The translations under genes were made by a program, and so were the position numbers. A DNA stretch of 64,000 nt from Bacteroides faecium (GTDB taxonomy: Bacteria; Bacteroidota; Bacteroidia; Bacteroidales; Bacteroidaceae), in NCBI RefSeq assembly GCF_012113595.1, contig NZ_CP050831.1, positions 62,001-126,000 on the forward strand, given 5' to 3'. Positions 1-8,159 of the stretch are shown piece by piece; position 1 is the stretch's first letter; every line of letters starts with the position of its first letter. The notes under the pieces were generated by a model. That model was not told the origin of the DNA. It saw only the letters and a program-made list of their open reading frames with translations, and searched no databases.

Positions 1-743
1 TGATGGTTTCGCAGATGAAAGATGAGTTCAAAATAATTGCTGTCAAGAATGGAGCAGAAGGTCTGAAAGTCGTTAATAAAACCTCTGTCGACGCAATAGT
101 ATCGGATATAATGATGCCAATAATGGAAGGTACGGAATTCTGCTTCGAGGTGAAAAATGATATAAAGACCAGTCACATACCTTTTATCCTTTTAACAGCA
201 CTTAGTTCTAACGAACATAAAACTGAAGGATATAAAATTGGAGCTGATGTTTATATGGACAAACCTGTCGACATCGATTTACTCATTAACTGTATTAAGA
301 ATCTGCTTATAAACAGAGAAAAAATAAAGGAAAAATTTATCAAAAATGAAGCTATAGCAACAGATAGTCTCAATGACACAGATAGGAAATTCGTAGACCA
401 AGTAATGAAGATGACCGAAAGAAATATTTCCAATCCCAATTATTCTACTGAAGACTTAGAACGTGAAATTGGAATAAGCCATGCCGGACTATACCGAAAA
501 TTTAAAAAGATATTTAATACGACTCCACTTGAGTTCGTTCAACATTATCGACTTAAAAAATCCGTTGAACTTCTTCAATCGGAAAATTATAATGTGAGCG
601 ATGTAGCATATATGGTAGGCTTTTCTGATCCTAAGTATTTCAGTATTGTTTTTAAGAAATACTATGGAAAAAATGCAAGTGACTTCTTAAAGGAGAAAAG
701 ACTACCCCTGAATAAAGAAGAGAGTGCAGGAAGCGAGAGCTAG
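1..743 (+). CDS. Hybrid two-component regulator, C-terminal part (receiver + AraC HTH), 5'-truncated by window edge
   Basis: The reading frame is already open at the window edge, so this is the tail of a larger protein. It starts inside a response-regulator receiver domain. Counting from the first Met (position 3), the phospho-acceptor Asp is D35 in VSDIMMP, with the conserved Thr in LLTA and the Lys in MDKP (K87). After a linker, residues about 140-235 form an AraC-type double helix-turn-helix ending in the typical GFSDPKYFSIVFKKYYG signature. Receiver plus AraC at a C-terminus is the end of Bacteroides HTCS proteins, which join a periplasmic sensor, a kinase and a regulator and usually control a nearby polysaccharide locus. 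A free-standing AraC-type regulator is possible but less likely, because the receiver lacks its first strand here. The regulated locus is probably upstream, outside the window. Confidence 0.85.
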   Translation, partial: MVSQMKDEFKIIAVKNGAEGLKVVNKTSVDAIVSDIMMPIMEGTEFCFEVKNDIKTSHIPFILLTALSSNEHKTEGYKIGADVYMDKPVDIDLLINCIKNLLINREKIKEKFIKNEAIATDSLNDTDRKFVDQVMKMTERNISNPNYSTEDLEREIGISHAGLYRKFKKIFNTTPLEFVQHYRLKKSVELLQSENYNVSDVAYMVGFSDPKYFSIVFKKYYGKNASDFLKEKRLPLNKEESAGSES

Positions 744-1007
744 GTATAAGAAACTTCCAATAAGATCTTGCAGACAAAAGTAAGTAGACACAATACTTAT
801 CATTAGTAATATCATGTTTACCGACGAAAGCAATCTAATATCATTTTAATAGCAACAAATCCTAAAACACAATAGTTTTCCATCATCGTTTCCGCACACG
901 TATTACAAAAACGTTTCATAAAGAAGCGTTTTTGTATCAAAAAGCATACTCCTTCTTGATTTACATCAAGAAATCAGCCCAAATAGAATCTTTTCCTTTT
1001 CTTTATT
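744..1007. other. Intergenic region, HTCS to small secreted gene
   Basis: No coding frame with a plausible start or conserved content was seen on either strand. Apart from the inverted repeat at 904-936 the sequence is plain AT-rich DNA leading into the promoter at 1008-1037. Confidence 0.6.
904..936. terminator. Perfect 10-bp inverted repeat downstream of the HTCS gene
   Basis: TACAAAAACG (904-913) and CGTTTTTGTA (927-936) are perfect reverse complements around a 13-nt loop. It lies about 160 bp after the HTCS stop. A T-rich right arm suggests a factor-independent terminator, but no run of T follows the stem. An operator for the next gene, whose promoter begins about 70 bp further on, is also possible. 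Confidence 0.4.
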
Positions 1008-1037
1008 TTTGTGTTATAAAACATATTCCTACATTTG
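1008..1037 (+). promoter_or_regulatory. Bacteroides-type promoter for the small secreted protein
   Basis: TTTG (1008-1011), an 18-bp spacer and TACATTTG (1030-1037) fit the Bacteroides housekeeping consensus TTTG/TAnnTTTG. Transcription would begin near 1045, giving a leader of roughly 95 nt. A perfect 12-bp palindrome, CTAAGCGCTTAG (1057-1068), lies in that leader. Confidence 0.7.
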
Positions 1038-1141
1038 CATAGGTAAAAAGAAAAAACTAAGCGCTTAGATAGTATTTTCAATAGGTATTAGATTTGTTTT
1101 TAGGAATAGTTTTTAGGTATAACAATTAAAAAGTAGGTATT

Positions 1142-1498
1142 ATGAAACGTATAGGATTAACATTAGTGGCAGCACTCTGTCTGACTGCTACGACTTTTGC
1201 AGCAGGAAATCAGCCTACAACTGCAAAATGGGAAGGTAACATCAACGTAAGTAAATTAGGCAAATATTTGAATTTAAATTCCGTTCAGAGCGAAGAAGTA
1301 GCAAACATTTGCGATTACTTCTCTACACAGATGTCAAAAGCCACAACAGCGAAGAAAGATAAAGAAGCAAAATTGCGCAATGCTGTTTATGGTAACTTGA
1401 AGCTGATGAAAAAGACGCTCAGCGCCGAACAGTATGCCAAATATGCTGCTTTGATGAACATTACCTTGATGAACAAAGGTATTGAACTGAATAAGTAA
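1142..1498 (+). CDS. Small secreted protein of unknown function
   Basis: This 118-aa protein begins with a clear signal peptide (MKRIG, a hydrophobic stretch, then a TFAAG cleavage region near residue 21). The mature part of about 97 residues is Lys/Ala-rich and predicted helical. It has a pattern near the C-terminus (LSAEQYAKYAALMN) that superficially recalls LTxxQ/Spy-like helical periplasmic proteins, but I do not recognise the family. It stands alone with its own promoter (1008-1037) and a strong terminator (1524-1560), so it is a single-gene transcript and may be abundant. No enzymatic motif is visible. Confidence 0.8.
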   Translation: MKRIGLTLVAALCLTATTFAAGNQPTTAKWEGNINVSKLGKYLNLNSVQSEEVANICDYFSTQMSKATTAKKDKEAKLRNAVYGNLKLMKKTLSAEQYAKYAALMNITLMNKGIELNK

Positions 1499-1523
1499 AA
1501 TGATTAATATGTAAAAGAGAGAG

Positions 1524-1563
1524 AAAGGGTGGAAGCTGATAATCGGCTTCCACCCTTTTCTTT
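1524..1563 (+). terminator. Strong rho-independent terminator
   Basis: A perfect 13-bp stem (1524-1536 with 1546-1558) around a 9-nt loop is followed by a T-rich run. It sits 25 bp after the stop of the small secreted gene. The next gene is convergent, so it may work in both directions. Confidence 0.9.
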
Positions 1564-1597
1564 TTATATATGGTAAGTATCATTCAATCGACAAACG

Positions 1598-2662
1598 TTA
1601 TTTAATAGTCACCATCGTAGCCCCGAATCCATATTCCTGAAAAGAAGCATCTTGATAGCGGCAATTGCTATACTTCCGTTTCAGTTCATCAAGGATAGCT
1701 TTCCGAAGCACTCCATCTCCCTTGCCATGAATAAAAACAATTTTCTGCTCACGCTTATTTTTATAGTTTTCCATCACTTCACGAAACTTATCCAATTGAT
1801 AATTCAAGATTTCGGCATTCCCCATACCTAGAGTATCATCCAGCAAAGAATCAATGTGAAGGTCTATTTCAACAATTCCACTTTTTCCACCATGGGCATG
1901 GTTAGGTTTCACGATAGGTTGCGACTTCGGTTTATCTGCCGTTTTTTTCTGCAACAAAGCAACTTGAATTTCTTCCGCCGAAACATAGACTTGCTTTGCA
2001 GGCATATCATCCTTCACAATATCGTAAATCAAAGCAGGTTCTTCAAAGAAGTCGGAATTACTGAATGTATGCAGTTTATAGAACTTCACAGTATCAATCC
2101 GTATCTCAACGCTGGCAACCGGTTTGATAGCCGCAGGCTTACCGTCCTTGAAAGCTATCAGTTGTACAGCCACCCGTTCCATTTCATTCAACATGTCTTT
2201 CGTAAACTCTTCCAGCAGCAACTTTGTATTTGGTTCCACCAAACCATGCGAACGGTTTTTCCAAGCCTTTCCTTCCGCACTCAAATAGGTATAATACAGA
2301 TAATAATTACTATCGTTCACCAGATAAGTCTCGAAAGGAGTAGTCATCATAGCCTTTGCATCTTCGGGCACATAAGCAAGAAATACATTCAAGGTATCTC
2401 CTCCACGCACTTCCGGCTGACGCTGAATGACAGGCATTTCCGGTTTTGACGGTTTCACAGGTTCTTGCGGTTTCGGAGTCGATGTGCTTGATTTATGTTT
2501 TATATTATAGTCATCTGTTTCAATCACTACACACTCACGTATCGGCATAGGAATATCAAATCCATCCGCATCTTCAACCAAAACAAAATCCTTTCCTTTG
2601 AATCCTGTCACAATTCCACCGCCTACCTCACTGAGGAAGCGTACTTTATCTCCTATTTTCAT
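1598..2662 (-). CDS. DUF2027 / Smr-domain protein
   Basis: The protein has 354 residues. The N-terminal ~60 residues (IGDKVRFLSEVGGGIVTGF...) form an SH3/KOW-like segment, followed by a Pro/Lys linker and a central beta-rich DUF2027 region with FLAYVPEDA. The last ~90 residues are a Smr domain, recognisable by EIDLHIDSLL and IVFIHGKGDGVLRKAI, the motifs of the small MutS-related domain known for nicking-endonuclease activity in MutS2 and SMR proteins. This order is the standard Bacteroidetes DUF2027 architecture. The cellular role is unknown; nucleic-acid binding or cleavage is an inference from the Smr domain. The gene is transcribed alone, convergent with the preceding gene. Confidence 0.85.
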   Translation of the reverse strand: MKIGDKVRFLSEVGGGIVTGFKGKDFVLVEDADGFDIPMPIRECVVIETDDYNIKHKSSTSTPKPQEPVKPSKPEMPVIQRQPEVRGGDTLNVFLAYVPEDAKAMMTTPFETYLVNDSNYYLYYTYLSAEGKAWKNRSHGLVEPNTKLLLEEFTKDMLNEMERVAVQLIAFKDGKPAAIKPVASVEIRIDTVKFYKLHTFSNSDFFEEPALIYDIVKDDMPAKQVYVSAEEIQVALLQKKTADKPKSQPIVKPNHAHGGKSGIVEIDLHIDSLLDDTLGMGNAEILNYQLDKFREVMENYKNKREQKIVFIHGKGDGVLRKAILDELKRKYSNCRYQDASFQEYGFGATMVTIK

Positions 2663-2783
2663 CGTTGTACATTCAATTAAAGTTCAAACTAAAAAACGAG
2701 TAACAAAGATAGGTATTTCTATGAAATTAAATCGGGATTCGTTGCTAAAAACAAGATTCGCATCTATATTCGTCTTTTTATTT

Positions 2784-2791
2784 TAACTTTG
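2784..2791 (+). promoter_or_regulatory. -7 element for the HAD hydrolase gene
   Basis: TAACTTTG matches TAnnTTTG and lies 60 bp before the start codon. No exact TTTG is visible at the -33 position. Confidence 0.5.
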
Positions 2792-2850
2792 CAACATTAA
2801 AAGAAAAAACTTATATCTAAAAAAAGTCCGATAAATCACACTAAGAATCA

Positions 2851-3546
2851 ATGAAAGAATTTATTAAAGTGATAGCCTTTGATGCTGACGACACTCTGTG
2901 GAGCAATGAACCCTTTTTTCAGGAAGTAGAACAGCAATATGTCCGCCTGTTGGAGCCTTATGGTATCCCAAAAGAAATTTCAGCCGCATTATTTCAAACG
3001 GAAATGAATAACCTGAAGATTCTCGGATATGGCGCCAAAGCTTTCACTATTTCTATGATTGAAACAGCCTTGCGAATTAGTGAACAAAAGATTTCGGCCG
3101 ATACTATTCAACAGATCATTGCTTTGGGAAAGTCATTATTAGAAATGCCCATTGAATTATTGCCGGGAGTAAAGGAAACACTCAAAGCTTTAAAAGAACA
3201 AGGAAAATATAAACTGGTAGTTGCCACTAAGGGCGATTTGCTGGATCAAGAAAATAAATTGGAACGTTCCGGTTTAGCTTCTTATTTTGACCATATAGAG
3301 GTGATGTCCGATAAAACGGAGAAAGAATATCTCCGGTTATTGAATATCCTGCAAATCGCTCCTTCTGAATTTGTAATGGTCGGCAATTCATTGAAATCGG
3401 ATATCCAACCCGTTTTATCCTTAGGCGGATACGGGATACATGTTCCTTTCGAAGTAATGTGGCAACATGAAGTGGTGGAAACATTCATTCATGCACACCT
3501 CAAGCAAGTGAAAAGCCTGGATGAATTACCGGCAGTATTTGAGTAG
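2851..3546 (+). CDS. HAD-superfamily phosphatase-like hydrolase
   Basis: This 231-aa cytoplasmic protein carries the HAD motifs in order: motif I DADDT at residues 11-15 (nucleophile D11 and acid/base D13), motif II VVATKGD, and motif IV VGNSLKSDI with the metal-binding Asp. An all-helical cap lies between motifs I and II, as in subclass I phosphoglycolate phosphatase and haloacid dehalogenase relatives. Substrate cannot be inferred. It is probably monocistronic, since the flanking genes are on the other strand. Confidence 0.88.
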   Translation: MKEFIKVIAFDADDTLWSNEPFFQEVEQQYVRLLEPYGIPKEISAALFQTEMNNLKILGYGAKAFTISMIETALRISEQKISADTIQQIIALGKSLLEMPIELLPGVKETLKALKEQGKYKLVVATKGDLLDQENKLERSGLASYFDHIEVMSDKTEKEYLRLLNILQIAPSEFVMVGNSLKSDIQPVLSLGGYGIHVPFEVMWQHEVVETFIHAHLKQVKSLDELPAVFE

Positions 3547-3565
3547 ACAGATACAATTATTCTTT

Positions 3566-4339
3566 TTACAACAACTTCATCAATTCAGCGGCCCGGCACG
3601 CTTCAATCGAATTACCGACAGAAAGTTTTTCCAGGATATTCTGCCGGTGTCGGTTGACTGTATTCACACTAATATATAGAGTGGCAGCTATCTCCTTGCT
3701 TGACAGTCCTTTGCGTATACAACGAAGTATCTCCTTTTCACGTTCGGATAGTATGTGGGTATGTTCTTCCGAGAGGAAAAACGTCTCTACTTCTCCGTGT
3801 TCCATATGAGTAATTGTAGGATATATTCCTTTCTCTGTCCGCTGGTCTGCCGCCAAGGTATAAAGACAGAATATCAGCCACACACTCCCGGAAGGAGTAT
3901 TTTCCATGATTTGAACCAGATTGTCTATATACTGATATTCCCCTTTCTCATTCATCATACGCAACCTGCACCTTCCACGATACTTCAAGCGTTCTTCGGG
4001 TGATGACGAAAAAGTTTTCTGAAAGAATTTATATTCCAACAAACGTTTCTCTACCAAATCTTCAGGATGAATGCGCCGATAGATACAATCTTCATCCATC
4101 GAGTCAATGACGCTTAATGCCGCTTCTTCAGGAGTCAGCCCTAAGAAATGCGCCCACGGATGGACAGAAACATAGCTTTTCCTGTTTGAAAGGTCAGAAA
4201 TCACAGCACACCCGCCGTTTATCTCCGTTAATGAACGAATGAATTGCCGATGACGTTCAACGGTTTCATTATTCAGTGTTTCGTGAGCTATCGGCTGCGT
4301 AGCATACACTTCATCAATTTCTTTTTGTAATACGTCCAT
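3566..4339 (-). CDS. LuxR-family transcriptional regulator with PAS-like sensor domain
   Basis: The protein has 257 residues. Residues about 40-170 resemble a PAS fold (ISDLSNRKSYVSVHPWAHFLGL, then IHPEDLVEKR, a typical PAS-loop pattern). The C-terminal ~60 residues are a LuxR/FixJ helix-turn-helix: LSEREKEILRCIRKGLSSKEIA followed by LYISVNTVNRHRQNI. There is no receiver domain, so it probably senses a small molecule or redox state directly. It is divergent from the DUF1349 gene at 4427 with only 87 bp between start codons, which makes that gene a plausible target; this is inference. Confidence 0.85.
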   Translation of the reverse strand: MDVLQKEIDEVYATQPIAHETLNNETVERHRQFIRSLTEINGGCAVISDLSNRKSYVSVHPWAHFLGLTPEEAALSVIDSMDEDCIYRRIHPEDLVEKRLLEYKFFQKTFSSSPEERLKYRGRCRLRMMNEKGEYQYIDNLVQIMENTPSGSVWLIFCLYTLAADQRTEKGIYPTITHMEHGEVETFFLSEEHTHILSEREKEILRCIRKGLSSKEIAATLYISVNTVNRHRQNILEKLSVGNSIEACRAAELMKLL

Positions 4340-4363
4340 CCTGCAAAATGGTTATTATTCAGT

Positions 4364-4395
4364 ATTGTTACACAAAAAGGCGTGCACTACCTTTG
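4364..4395 (+). promoter_or_regulatory. Promoter for the DUF1349 gene
   Basis: ATTG (4364-4367), a 20-bp spacer and TACCTTTG (4388-4395) approximate the Bacteroides promoter. It lies in the 87-bp divergent region shared with the LuxR gene. Confidence 0.6.
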
Positions 4396-4426
4396 TCCCA
4401 CAAAGATAATCAAATAAGAAACAACC

Positions 4427-5092
4427 ATGAAACTTTTAAAAACCAAAATCATGTCAATAGCCTTGCTGGCAATAACAACTTCGACTATGGGACAAAATCT
4501 GAATAAAATGAACTGGCTGAATGAGCCTCAACAATGGGAGATAAAAGAAGGTAAAACCTTAGTTATGGACGTGCCGGCAAAAACCGACTTCTGGAGAATC
4601 TCCCACTATGGATTTACCGTAGATGACGGACCTTTCTATTATGCTACTTATGGCGGAGAATTCGAAGTGAAAGTAAAAATCACCGGCAACTACGTGACCA
4701 CTTTCGACCAAATGGGACTAATGCTGCGCATTGACCATGAAAACTGGATAAAGGCCGGAGTGGAATACGTTGACGGCAAACAGAATGTAAGTGCCGTGGT
4801 AACACACCGCACGAGCGACTGGAGCGTAGTACAATTACCGGATGCTCCCCGCTCTTTATGGATAAAAGCAATCCGCCGACTGGATGCTGTGGAAATATTC
4901 TTCTCGCGTGATGACAAAGAATATACCATGATGCGCACTTGCTGGTTGCAGGATAATTGTCCTGTCATGGTAGGTCTGATGGGCGCTTGTCCGGACGGAA
5001 AGGGATTTACCGCTACATTCGAAGAATTCAAAGTAACTCCGTTAGCTGACCAGCGAAGACTGGAGTGGGCAAAGAAGCAACAAAATAAATAA
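4427..5092 (+). CDS. Secreted DUF1349 concanavalin-like protein
   Basis: The 221-aa protein begins with a signal peptide (MKLLKTKIMSIALLAITTSTMGQ). The rest matches the DUF1349 beta-sandwich: WEIKEGKTLVMDVPAKTDFWR near the start, GPFYYATYGGEFEVKVKI, MGLMLRIDHENWIKAGVEY, and a C-terminal strand GFTATFEEFKVTPL. Such proteins have a concanavalin A-like fold and are widely distributed; their ligand is mostly unknown and the term 'regulation of enolase' in databases is historical. Location is probably the periplasm. Its promoter is shared in a divergent region with the LuxR regulator. Confidence 0.85.
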   Translation: MKLLKTKIMSIALLAITTSTMGQNLNKMNWLNEPQQWEIKEGKTLVMDVPAKTDFWRISHYGFTVDDGPFYYATYGGEFEVKVKITGNYVTTFDQMGLMLRIDHENWIKAGVEYVDGKQNVSAVVTHRTSDWSVVQLPDAPRSLWIKAIRRLDAVEIFFSRDDKEYTMMRTCWLQDNCPVMVGLMGACPDGKGFTATFEEFKVTPLADQRRLEWAKKQQNK

Positions 5093-5171
5093 AAGCTCCA
5101 TCTAAAAATGTTCTATTTTTAAGATTAACAGACAATAAAGTTGATATTAGTTTTGCCAAACAGAATAATTT

Positions 5172-5199
5172 CCGCATAAAATATTGCAAGATTATGCGG
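5172..5199. repeat. Small inverted repeat
   Basis: CCGCATAA (5172-5179) and TTATGCGG (5192-5199) are perfect reverse complements around a 12-nt loop. It is about 80 bp after the DUF1349 stop and may be part of a terminator or an mRNA 3' structure. Confidence 0.4.
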
Positions 5200-5267
5200 T
5201 TTCAGAGAACTTTTCGCATGAAAAAGGTTAAAATATACACTATTTACAAGTATATAGTAAGTGGTTT

Positions 5268-5325
5268 CTCGGTGTGAAACTATCTGTTCCTCGGTGAGAA
5301 ACAAACTGTTTCACACCGAGGAACA
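5268..5325. repeat. Three-arm alternative hairpin between convergent genes
   Basis: The arm at 5307-5325 pairs with 5285-5303 over 19 bp with one mismatch and a 3-nt loop. Part of it (5308-5320) also pairs perfectly over 13 bp with 5268-5280 (CTCGGTGTGAAAC). The two pairings exclude each other. No T-run follows, so a simple terminator is not obvious, although it sits between two convergent genes. Confidence 0.7.
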
Positions 5326-5614
5326 AATCATTTCTTCTAAAGAAACATATAAAATCATAGTTCAGCCACTATTTCAACTCTAATAGACATCAAATACAGG
5401 TCGGAATCCATATAACAATTCGAAACAGACAGCAACTATATCAGATACAATCTATTCATTTCAGAACAACAAATAATCATTTTAGCTTATTATTACCAAA
5501 TTCTAATATCATATAGACATTCATCAAACAGAATTCATTCCCATTTTTCTATTCTTTCTGAATATTGTTTGTATATTTGAGAAAATGCAATGATAAAATA
5601 TACGTTTTTTCATA
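5326..5614. other. AT-rich intergenic region
   Basis: Together with 5093-5267 this forms a 522-bp gap between convergent genes. Apart from the two inverted repeats listed separately I see no coding frame, promoter pair or repeat. Confidence 0.6.
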
Positions 5615-6676
5615 CTATCCTAAAAATCGTATATACTTATCTTTCTCCTGATTCAGTTCAACTTCTTCTACACAATCATTTGACCGAAACCACGAATGTT
5701 CTATCGCTGCACTTCCTTTTTTAGCAGACTTACTCCAATTTCCTATCACCTGTCCCTCATGAAGAATAACCGGATAAAACAGGCCATTATTGGTAAATGC
5801 TTTCGGATAATGCTCTTTTGGCAAAACATCCGTCCGGTCTTTGTATCCCAGCAGATACTCATCGTACGAAGGAAGAAGATGCAAACTACCGGAGACTTTG
5901 CCGCGCGTCCGGCACGTCTCATGAATATACCATGTCTGTCCATTCCATTGTTCTGCCGTCAATTCCGAATCAATTAGATAGATAGCCTGCCTGGCATCCG
6001 ACACGGGCAGCCCCGACCACCAAATAAAATCCTGCAACACCGCCGGAGCATGACTGCGGAAATAGCTCCTCGCCAAACGTGCCAACGCTTCATCTTTTGT
6101 AATTTCCGGCTTTGGCGGCACCCGTTCCTCCAAAAGAGCATAAGTACATTTTCCGCCTTTATCTTCTCCGCTACAAATAATACCTTCCTGCTCCGCACGT
6201 GCCATAAAGCGGGTCATGCGATGATTATCAGCCTCAGCCAGAATCCCCGAACGACAAAAGTGCTCAGTAATCTCCTGCTTGGTCAGACTTTTATTTCCGC
6301 AAAGAATCTTCTCCAACAGATTATAACTTTTAGAATAAAGCTCATCAGTTATTTCCAAATCATACCCTTTGGCAAAAGAATCATTAGCCGACTTGATACG
6401 CTGGGCGGACAATTTCAACATCCAGCGAATATCCTCGGCAGCTACAAGATGCCACGTCGGACGCATTACATGTGTTCGCAGAATCTCACCATCTCGCAAA
6501 GCCTTCTCCACAGTCTGAATAGTAGCCGACTTTAATCGCATTCCCACCGCCCATTTTACCATGGGATAATTTTGCGCCTGCATAGCTCCCATCCAGGACA
6601 CAAGTTCCTTCGGTTGGCAGAAAAGTGGATTCAACAACTGCTGGTTCTGTAAACGGATATTCGGTATTTTCATCAT
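5615..6676 (-). CDS. Winged-helix AlkZ/YcaQ-family protein (putative DNA glycosylase)
   Basis: The 353-aa protein matches the AlkZ/YcaQ winged-helix family (HTH_42). The N-terminal segment contains WMGAMQAQNYPMVKWAVGMR; the QAQ is the Q-x-Q motif used catalytically by Streptomyces AlkZ to remove alkylated or cross-linked bases. Further family features are LRTHVMRPTWHLV, SYFRSHAPAVLQDFIWWSGLP and LLPSYDEYLLGYKDR. Family members act on DNA in the cytoplasm; substrate here is unknown. It is cotranscribed or closely follows the ATPase gene upstream (42-bp gap), but I see no functional link between them. Confidence 0.85.
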   Translation of the reverse strand: MMKIPNIRLQNQQLLNPLFCQPKELVSWMGAMQAQNYPMVKWAVGMRLKSATIQTVEKALRDGEILRTHVMRPTWHLVAAEDIRWMLKLSAQRIKSANDSFAKGYDLEITDELYSKSYNLLEKILCGNKSLTKQEITEHFCRSGILAEADNHRMTRFMARAEQEGIICSGEDKGGKCTYALLEERVPPKPEITKDEALARLARSYFRSHAPAVLQDFIWWSGLPVSDARQAIYLIDSELTAEQWNGQTWYIHETCRTRGKVSGSLHLLPSYDEYLLGYKDRTDVLPKEHYPKAFTNNGLFYPVILHEGQVIGNWSKSAKKGSAAIEHSWFRSNDCVEEVELNQEKDKYIRFLG

Positions 6677-6718
6677 ACTAATTTATTTTAGATTGGTAAA
6701 AATGCTACTGTCCCTTGG

Positions 6719-7957
6719 TCAAATAACACGAGTAATGGAATGTGATAAAACAGATGACAAGAAGTCTCTGATATAAATATGCTCGATACCTTCATAAGTA
6801 TTTTCAAACAGTTTTTCTCCAGACACTACTACTTTCGGATAATTATCTTTAATCCTCAGCAAATTTCCGAATTCCCTTTCAATAGTTTCCGGTTTAGAAA
6901 GTTCCAGAGAGACTTGTACATAAAGAATCTCTCCGTTCCGCTTACAGACAAAATCAATTTCTTCTGTACCAAATGTCCCAATTTTCACATCATATCCACT
7001 ATACACTAAGTGGTTATATACCAGATTTTCCAAACGCATCGCCCGGTCCTGCGGCTTATATCCCGCTATCACATTGCGAACTCCCATATTTTCAAAATAG
7101 TATTTCTCTCCCCTCTCGAATAGTTTCTTTCCTACAATATCATATCTTCCTACTCTGTGTACAATAAAAGCATCCGATAAAGCCATTGCATACTCACTCA
7201 CGACGTAAGGAGAAATATCGACTTTTTGGCTTTTCAGAAAGTCACTGATACTCTTGCTGGAAAATAAGTTGCCAATATTACCTGCCAAAAACGAAACTAG
7301 CTGTTCCAAAAAGACCGTATTCCTTATATTCTTTCTTTGAATCACATCTTTTAATATAATAGTAGAGTAAATACTCCTCAAATACTCCATAACAACAAAT
7401 TCTTCCATCGGCAAATGTATCAGATAAGGCAACCCTCCGTAATGAATGTATTTTTCCAATGACGCATCCGTATTCTCCAGTTCATGGAAATCTAAAAATT
7501 CTATATACGACAAACTATAAACCACAAACTCGATATACCGACCTCCCAACTCGTTCGCCAAATCACTGGAAAATATTTCCGAATTACTTCCTGTTACATA
7601 TATATCATTGTTATCATCCAATGCCAACGAACGAATAGCCAATCTAAAATCTTGTATTTCCTGTATTTCATCTACAAAGATATAATTCATTCTATCATCT
7701 ACCGATTTTGAAAGGATATAATCATTCAATTCTTTATAAGTCTTTATATCCACGAAATTGACATCTTCCTTATTTATATAGATAATATTCGCATCGCTCT
7801 CTTCTTTTCGTATCAGTTCCATCAATTGATACAAAATAAAACTTTTGCCGACACGGCGATGACCAACCAATACTTTCACTAATGTTTTCCTCATAAAAGG
7901 TTTAATGCGGTCAACATAAGTGTTTCTCTGTTTTATTATTCGAGGAGTTTTCATCAT
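6719..7957 (-). CDS. AAA ATPase with DUF4143 C-terminal domain
   Basis: The protein has 412 residues. The N-terminal AAA module has a P-loop GHRRVGKSF at about residues 32-40 and Walker B YIFVDEIQEI, followed by the sensor region YVTGSNSEIF. The C-terminal half is DUF4143, with LGGRYIEFVVYSLSYIEFLDF and the degenerate PD-(D/E)XK-like segment TEEIDFVCKRNGEILYVQVS. These genes occur in many scattered copies in Bacteroides and behave as selfish or defence-associated accessory genes; the biochemical function is not established. The conspicuous feature is upstream: three copies of a roughly 18-bp repeat at 40-bp spacing (7965-8062), the first beginning 8 bp before the start codon. Confidence 0.85.
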   Translation of the reverse strand: MMKTPRIIKQRNTYVDRIKPFMRKTLVKVLVGHRRVGKSFILYQLMELIRKEESDANIIYINKEDVNFVDIKTYKELNDYILSKSVDDRMNYIFVDEIQEIQDFRLAIRSLALDDNNDIYVTGSNSEIFSSDLANELGGRYIEFVVYSLSYIEFLDFHELENTDASLEKYIHYGGLPYLIHLPMEEFVVMEYLRSIYSTIILKDVIQRKNIRNTVFLEQLVSFLAGNIGNLFSSKSISDFLKSQKVDISPYVVSEYAMALSDAFIVHRVGRYDIVGKKLFERGEKYYFENMGVRNVIAGYKPQDRAMRLENLVYNHLVYSGYDVKIGTFGTEEIDFVCKRNGEILYVQVSLELSKPETIEREFGNLLRIKDNYPKVVVSGEKLFENTYEGIEHIYIRDFLSSVLSHSITRVI

Positions 7958-7964
7958 CTTTCTT

Positions 7965-8062
7965 TTTAAATATAATTGTAATCCATCACAAATATAGCAT
8001 TTATTTTAAATACGATTGAAGTTTTCTGATATTTTATTCTCTATTTCAAATACGATTGTAAT
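7965..8062. repeat. Three direct repeats with exact 40-bp periodicity upstream of the DUF4143 ATPase
   Basis: Copies begin at about 7965, 8005 and 8045. The second and third share AAATACGATTG exactly, and the first has AAATATAATTG at the same phase. Nine to eleven conserved bases recur at exact 40-bp steps, about four helical turns, so the copies face the same side of DNA. The array lies between the ATPase start and aroA. A multi-site operator for autoregulation is the simplest reading. Confidence 0.75.
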
Positions 8063-8126
8063 TCCCCTATTCTAATTTTTCTATTCTTTTTCTAACCTTA
8101 TGGCTGCATATATAGCAATTTATGAC

Positions 8127-8134
8127 TATTTTTG
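8127..8134 (+). promoter_or_regulatory. -7 element of aroA
   Basis: TATTTTTG matches TAnnTTTG. Transcription starting about 7 nt downstream would exclude the in-frame ATG at 8100 and supports translation from 8160 or 8163. Confidence 0.55.
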
Positions 8135-8159
8135 TCACCTCAAACCAAAGAAGATAGAA

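Noticed and set aside
1856..2449. 197-aa plus-strand open frame
   Set aside because: It lies wholly opposite the DUF2027/Smr gene, has biased His/Phe/Arg composition of an antisense frame, and no start context or motif.
7965..8062. CRISPR-like array
   Set aside because: Only three imperfect copies of about 18 bp, the intervening parts are AT-rich and no cas gene is present.
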